Source: Cryphonectria parasitica EP155
Taxonomy: Eukaryota > Ascomycota > Sordariomycetes > Diaporthales > Cryphonectriaceae
NCBI RefSeq assembly: GCF_011745365.1
Contig: NW_024468911.1
Coordinates: forward strand, 5,140,759-5,204,758
Direction of reading: 5' to 3'
DNA: 64,000 nt
Shown: one piece after another, positions 58,131 through 64,000 of the stretch
How positions within the stretch are numbered: the first letter of the stretch is position 1
Layout: the number at the start of each line of letters is the position of its first letter
Position numbers and translations under genes: made by a program
Notes under the pieces: generated by a model
Seen by the model: the letters and a program-made list of their open reading frames with translations, nothing else
Told to the model about the DNA's origin: nothing
Databases searched by the model: none

Positions 58131-59111
58131 TGCACCGATTCTGATCTCGTGGAATACGTAAAAGAAGAATAGCGAGGAGGCTGAGGTACAAGGAATAGTA
58201 GGTCTGAAAGTTTATCAGTCGACTGGACATTTTTTTCTGCGAAGTGAAGGCGACAGGCCAACTTTCGTTAGTCAGTAACAGACACAGTGCATATACTCAA
58301 GTCCGGCATTTCATACCTCCTTATGTGTAACGCTTTCCTCCGGCATCCTGAAGGATGCAAATGCGTCGTTAAGCAGGAGCAGGAACGCCTCGATGCATCA
58401 GGATCAGTCTCTATATTAATTAATTGCCACACTCCTTCATTGTCTCTTGGCGAAAATCAGCTTAGTATAATAGACGGTAAATGCATAGACGGGGTAGGAT
58501 TCCTACACTTGCATATGATCAGGAGATTATCGACCGATACCAGATTTTGGATCCGAGTTTGGCGGCCAAACAATCTGGGGCCAAACGAGTTTGGGGCAGA
58601 ACCAGCAAACGCTTTCGTCATCATCTCAGTAAGGTATTACTGCGAAAGTTCCCGCAAACTTGAGGGATTTGATGCAGCCTGTAAGAGACCACAAATTTCT
58701 TAACCTGGGAGCGGCGTGTTGATCCATTATGTGGGTGTATGTTGCACCTGCAGTCGTTGCAAGTTACATGCAGGATCTGATGTTACACTCGGACTTGACG
58801 GCAGAGGATTGTCTTGGTCCTCGAGAATCCCTGGTGGTTCGACCAAATATGATACACATGCACTGATACCTATTGTGATCCCTCCTAGTACAGCTGCTTT
58901 GAGATAGTTCTTAGTTTCAGGCTCTCGGGGTTTTGAGAGAGAATGTTTAGAGACATGTATGATCAGCAAGCCCATATAAACTGGTAGCTCCTCGAATCAA
59001 GCCGTAACTCTTCATGGTACGTAGAAAGAATAAAGAGCCTCAGAATTGTACACCAGTATCCATCGATCTATTGCCACTTGTATACAGCCACCTGAGTAAT
59101 CGTTACAAAGA
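58131..59111. promoter_or_regulatory. Divergent region upstream of the PKS
   Basis: About 1 kb between the PTH11-like gene (minus) and the PKS (plus). It must contain the PKS promoter; no operator is evident. Small frames (58287-58703 plus, 58727-58975 minus) have no recognisable product. Confidence 0.4.
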
Positions 59112-62100
59112 ATGAGTACCTGTTCGACTCAAGAGACGGCTGAGCCAATTGCCATTGTGGGAATAGGTATTTGACTCGCTACTTGCTCATAAAGTTTCTT
59201 ATACTTTTTAACGTGCTTCGCAAACAGGATGTCGTATGCCTGGAGATGTCAGCAGTCCAGAAGCTGTTTGGAAGCTCATCATGACTGAAGGCATTGCCAA
59301 CAGTGCCAAGGTGCCCAAGGCTCGCTTCAATATCGACGCTTATCTACACCCGAGCAACGAGCGCCCAGGAAGTTTCAACGTTCCTGGTGGGTATTTCCTC
59401 AATGATGACATCGAGGCTTTCGACCCGGGCATGTTCGGAAACATGTCACGCGTTGAAGCCCTGTGTATGGATCCTCAGCAGCGTAAGCTCCTGGAGGTAG
59501 TGTACGAGGCTATTGAGAGCAGCGGGGTCACGTTGCAGACCTTAGCCGCTCGGAAGACCGGGTGTGCGAGGCCAGGTGAGTCACTGGCCCCACTATCGCC
59601 AGCCTACCTCTATAGCCTCAGATAGCCAGCTGTTTTTCCTTTCTTTTCCTTCCTTTTCTTTCCCTCAGCGCAGTCCAATACAGTTCATTTCCCATACCGG
59701 GTGCTTCGCGGCTACTTTCACGCAGGACTTCCAGCACATGGCCACCAAGGAACCAGACTTCAGGCATGCATATACGGCCATTGGTGTCGACAGTGGGATG
59801 CTGGCGAATCGTGTCAGTTTTGTCTTCGACCTGAGAGGGCCGAGGTAGGGGAATCCCCTTTCGAGAGCATAGAACGCTGCTTCTCAACATGAAACGAGGG
59901 TTGTCTGTTGTTAACTACTCACTATATAGTGTGACGGTCAATACGGCGTGCTCTTCGTCCATGTATGCGCTGCATCTCGCTTGCCAGGCTATGGCCCAGG
60001 GTGACTGTGACGGTGCTGTCGTGGGGGGCACCAACCTTATCCTGAACGTGGATCAACAAATGAACACGGCGAGAATGGGGGTCTTATCGCCCACCAATCA
60101 GTGTCACACTTTTGATGAGGCTGCGGATGGCTATGGACGAGCAGATGGCGTGGGCGCTCTCTACCTGAGGCCATTACGTTCTGCCATCAGGGATGGGGAC
60201 CCAATTCGTGCTGTAATCAGATCCACAGCCGCTGGCAGGTAAGCCTTACTAAGTCATTACCAGATCGCACTGACAAGCTATTTGCCTCTTTCCTTTGTAA
60301 TAATGGAGTAGCTATGACTTACTATGGTTGCATCATACAGCAGTGGGAAGTGCAAAGACGGCATTACACATCCCAGTGTCCAAGGCCAGATGGATGTCAT
60401 TGCAACTGCCTACAAACGAGCAGGTCTGTCGACTGATGAGACTGCTTACGTGGAGTGCCACGGAACAGGAACACCCGTCGGTGATCCTATCGAGGTTGAA
60501 GCCATCCAACGGGCCATGGGTATCTCAGCATCGAGGTCTGACCCGGTGCTCATCGGTAGCGTACGTCTCCATCGACAGATACAACGGCCTCCATGCCGGC
60601 CATTATCTCACTACTACAATAACTGACTGTACAACGATGTATGGGCAGATCAAGCCCAACGTAGGACATAGCGAGGCAGCCAGCAGCATGGCTACGGTAA
60701 TCAAAGCCGTACTGGCACTGGAGAAGGGCATCATTCCGCCAACGGCGGGGGTCAAAAAGCTGCAACCGAGCAGTAGGTCTTATTCAACTTGACGTCTTGT
60801 TCAGGTCCTAAACATTCTTGCGCTCTGATAAAAAAAAACCCCCCTTTTAGTTCCATGGGATACTATAAATGTTCAGGTTGTCACGCAGCCTTTCGTGTGG
60901 ACAGCTTCCAACAAGCATGTCCGGCGTATTGACATCAACGCTTTCGGCTATGGAGGTACCAATGCCCATGCGATCATTGAGGGCGCAGAGTCCCTGGTGC
61001 CATCGGAATATCTCATTCTCCAGACCTCTTTGTCATCATTCAACCGCAGCACGACCTCAGAAGTAAGACTGGATGTGAATCCGCTTGATGAAACCGAACA
61101 GTCTTGTCACGATCATGGTGCTCGCGGGACCAGTCGCCCATACTTGTTACTGTTTTCAGCGCATGACGAGCCCACCCTGCGGAATATACTCATCGATTAC
61201 TCAACGCTTAGGGTCAGTAATTCCACGGACATGCTTAACCTAGCCTACACGCTTGGGTGCCGTCGGACTAAGCTACCGTGGCGGTCTTTCGGCATTGCTC
61301 GCGCGGCGAGCTTGGGGCAAGATGTCTTGGCCGCATCTGCCGGAATTCTTCACGCTGGCAGCGACGCGGCAAGGCCAGCGTTTATATTCACCGGTGCGTG
61401 ACTATTTCCTGTTCTGGATCTCTTCTGCTCTCATTCACACTTGTCCGAGTTGCTCTAAGCAGCATAATTAGTGTACATCCTGCCGATGATGACATTACTG
61501 AAGAATAGAAAATAGGCCAAGGCGCACAATGGGCGCGAATGGGTGCGGAACTTTTACAGCTCTACCCACTCACCACAAGAGAAACAACTCGGAAACTGGA
61601 CCGGCATCTCTCTCAGCTCAAATCGCCGCCCAGCTGGACGATAGAGCAGATAATGCAGCAGCCGAAGGAGACAAGTGTGATCAACGAGGCCGAATATGCC
61701 CAACCACTGTGTACAGCGATACAGATCATGCTTGTGGACCTCCTTTATCACTGGTCTGCGAGGCCTCTAGCCACAGTTGGACACTCCTCTGGTCAGTATT
61801 TAAAATCACCCTGTCTTCATCAACCCCACCACTGATATCTCCCTTTGAAACTCGTTGAAACTGATTTCATCTTCGTCCGGACAGGTGAGATTGCAGCAGC
61901 GGTTCGTGTTTCTTTTTGGTTTTCTATTTCATCCCTTGTTGTTGGCCACTTCGTTTTCAGTGCAGTCAATGTAAACGACCTGCTGCTAATCCGCAATCAT
62001 GTACCACAATAGTACGCTGCTGGCCGAATCTCGGCCGAGGACGCAATCACAACGGCCTATCTTCGGGGAAAGCTCGCCGCATCACTTGGCGACAACGGAG

Positions 62101-64000
62101 CCATGCTGGCTGTAGGGCTCGGCGCTGAGGACGTCGCAAGAAAGTACTTGGCTACTCCGGAAGAACCATGGAGCTCTGGTCGAGTCGTCGTTGCTTGCCA
62201 CAATTCCGCCAGTGCCGTCACTCTGAGTGGTGACGCACAGGCTGTTGAGGCACTGAGACTATTGCTGGAAGACGACAGGGTCTTCACACGTATGGTCAAA
62301 ACGGGCGGGAAGGCGTACCACTCCCACCACATGAAAACAGCTGCAGGGGAGTACGAGAAGCAGCTTAGGCTGTGCTCTGCCGTAAACGTCGGTGATTTGT
62401 TACCCAAGCTCCCGATGTTTTCTACGGTTAATACAAGTACAATAAGGGACGACTATATTCCTGCGTCGTACTGGGTGGATAGTCTGGTCAGCCCGGTGTT
62501 GTTCGAACAGGGTGTCAGCCTGATGCTGCGCGAAATGCCAGACATCAACCTTTTGATTGAGGTTGGTCCTCATGCCTCTCTGGCCGGGCCACTTCGACAA
62601 ATCCTGCAAGCCGAGAACAAGGCTCTCAGGGTGAACTACTTGTCCACTCTCAAAAGAGGGGAGCACGATGGAGAGCGGATGCTCAGTCTGGCAGCCAGTC
62701 TCTGGGCTAAGAATGGGCCTATCGATGTGGGTGTATTGCTTGAGAGCGAAGATATATGCAAAAGGGATGCAACAGGTAGCGAGGTGGTCGAAACAAAGGC
62801 TGCATCACTCTTGTTGGGTTTACCTACGTACCATTGGACGTATTCAATACCGTGTTGGACCGAGCCACGCATGAGCAGGGAACAACGCCAGATGCCAGAA
62901 CCACGTCACGATATCCTGGGCCGCCGCGTTCTGGGTACTTCAGCCCTGGAGCCTATGTGGCGCAATGTATGTGATTTACTTATCTCAATGAGCTTCTTTC
63001 AGTTTCCGGACTTCTCTCTATCTCTCCTCATAGCAGATTCTCTTCTTCTTCCCCGCTTTCTTCAGATGTCTTCGTTCAGACCACCAGGCTGGCAAGATCC
63101 AGCCGTGTTTTTTCTCATGCTAGCGGCTGACATCCGTTCTCTACTAGATCCTGCGACAGAAAGACTTGCCTTGGTTGTCCCACCACCGTCTAGGGGGTGA
63201 GGTCATGCTCCCCGGTGCCGGGTATCTTGCACTGGCTATCGAAGCCATCACGCAGATTAATCAACAGGAAGCCGTTCCTGCCATCATTGATAGCTATACC
63301 ATACGCGACGTCACCTTTTCATCTGCTACCGTCATTCCAGACAACGACACGGGAACCGAAACCCTGTTTCGGATGCAACCAGTGCTTGGTAGGTCCTCCG
63401 GCAAAAGCAGCCTGTGGTACGGTTTTTCTGCGTCCTGCTATTCGTATGGCAACTGGAAAGAAACAGCACGAGGCAAGGTCGGGATCAACGTCTTTAGGGA
63501 CAGTCACCAAATGCATAACCCTGATGTTCCATCGGACGCGCCATGGAGGAAAGCAAAGCACATTCACTGGCTTGACAAGCTACGAACCCTTGGAGTGGAC
63601 CTCGGTCCGGCATTCCACCGCATCGACGATATATACACATCGGCTGAGCATTACAATGCCCATGCGGAGCTAACAATCAGCAACACGTGCGGACTCCTCG
63701 CAGCCGAGTCTCGCTACTTGATGCATCCCTCCGTCATCGACTCTTGTATGCAACTATCGACAGCGGCCACTCACCGTGGTGATCTCGACGCTATGCACTG
63801 CGGAACCATCCCCACGCACATTGGCGAGGCGACGTTCTTTGTGCCATCCGTGGAACACACTAAAAGGCCCAGCAAAGTGCATGCTTGGACCCCTCCACCG
63901 CTGGGTACCCGCGCTTTTACGAGCCATGTTCTGGTCAATGGGTTCGACGGATCAGTCCTGTTGCAATTGTCCGGCTTCCGGCATGTCTACTACAGCGCAG
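59112..64000 (+). CDS. Highly reducing type I polyketide synthase (KS-AT-DH, 3' end outside window)
   Basis: Exons: 59112-59166, 59228-59844 (contains the insertion 59565-59695 plus an 8-bp repeat), 59930-60238, 60341-60560, 60649-60772, 60851-61393, 61516-61791, 61885-61901, 62013-62966, 63148 to beyond 64000; about 1276 residues visible. There is no SAT domain: KS starts at [13 protein letters not shown]. The KS triad is complete ([31 protein letters not shown]). AT has GHSSGE, split by an intron, and [10 protein letters not shown] has the His in [17 protein letters not shown] and the Asp in [10 protein letters not shown]. This domain order is that of a highly reducing PKS, whose methyltransferase, ER, KR and ACP would follow. 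The insertion stops the plain reading frame inside KS; see the element entry for possible splicing. Confidence 0.93.
59565..59695 (+). mobile_element. 131-bp introner-like insertion in the KS coding sequence, copy 1
   Basis: The conserved KS stretch is interrupted between KTG and [10 protein letters not shown]. The insertion is flanked by perfect 8-bp direct repeats ACCGGGTG (59557-59564 and 59696-59703). Removing insertion plus one repeat (139 bp) restores the frame exactly. Inside are a GTGAGT sequence, a long pyrimidine tract and CTCAG/CGCAG, as in intron ends. Splicing from GTGTGC at 59562 to CGCAG ending 59673 would remove 112 nt and leave nine extra codons in frame. Splicing from GTGAGT to any nearby AG would not keep frame. 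A second copy lies at 40345-40469. Confidence 0.8.

Noticed and set aside
59565..59695. Reading the PKS insertion as an ordinary intron from GTGAGT to CTCAG
   Set aside because: That splice leaves 46 extra nucleotides and shifts the KS frame. The flanking 8-bp direct repeat and the second genomic copy point to an inserted element instead.
1..64000. tRNA, rRNA or other structured RNA genes
   Set aside because: No cloverleaf-type arrangement with a GGTTCGAAT-like box was noticed outside coding sequence. A tRNAscan-SE or Infernal run would be decisive.

Overview
The window looks like a chromosome segment from a filamentous ascomycete (Pezizomycotina). Genes carry short GT..AG introns of about 50-160 bp. 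The protein families are typical of these fungi: Zn2Cys6 regulator, HET-domain relic, PTH11/rhodopsin-like membrane protein, sedolisin, CE5 esterase, highly reducing polyketide synthase. Inactive pogo/Fot1-type transposons carry RIP-like C-to-T and G-to-A changes. Exon boundaries were placed by hand from splice signals, reading phase and family motifs. All multi-exon models close in phase, except the cytochrome P450, which needs a one-base frame change near its N-terminus, and the PKS, which closes only if an inserted element is spliced or ignored.

Region 1 (1-17.8 kb) is mostly housekeeping and secreted-enzyme genes. It holds the N-terminal part of an augmin subunit 6 homologue running off the left edge, a Gfo/Idh/MocA oxidoreductase, a small Cys-containing protein, and a decayed gene split by a 1.86-kb pogo element. 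After these come a class I methyltransferase, a tubby/LURP-like hypothetical protein, a five-exon sedolisin protease and a CE5 (cutinase/acetylxylan esterase) enzyme.

Region 2 (17.8-29 kb) is a gene graveyard. It contains a frameshifted HET-domain gene, a second copy of the first pogo family, a different 2.2-kb pogo-type element with 'TA' target duplications, and a broken single-pass surface protein gene. One intact gene sits among them: a 411-aa anhydro-N-acetylmuramic acid kinase / levoglucosan kinase homologue.

Region 3 (29-45.4 kb) reads as a catabolic cluster with divergent promoters. Its genes are a complete eight-exon 5-oxoprolinase/hydantoinase (HyuA-HyuB fusion, 1354 aa), a rearranged relic resembling an Asp/Glu/hydantoin racemase, an allantoate-permease-family (Dal5-like) transporter and a Zn2Cys6 activator. 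These are followed by a sarcosine/fructosyl-amino-acid oxidase-like flavoenzyme, a sugar-type MFS transporter and a paraoxonase-like lactonase. I infer use of a cyclic amide or N-substituted amino acid such as 5-oxoproline, hydantoin or methylhydantoin as a nitrogen and carbon source.

Region 4 (46.7-64 kb) has a PigL_N/ankyrin protein, then what looks like one edge of a secondary-metabolite cluster: cytochrome P450, a small unknown gene, an NADP-dependent alkenal/enone reductase, a seven-helix PTH11-like protein, and the KS-AT-DH part of a highly reducing PKS running off the right edge. A 131-bp insertion flanked by a perfect 8-bp direct repeat lies in the KS coding sequence. It carries intron-like splice signals, and a second copy of it lies 19 kb away in an intergenic region. 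It behaves like an introner-type or other short non-autonomous element and is the most unusual feature found.
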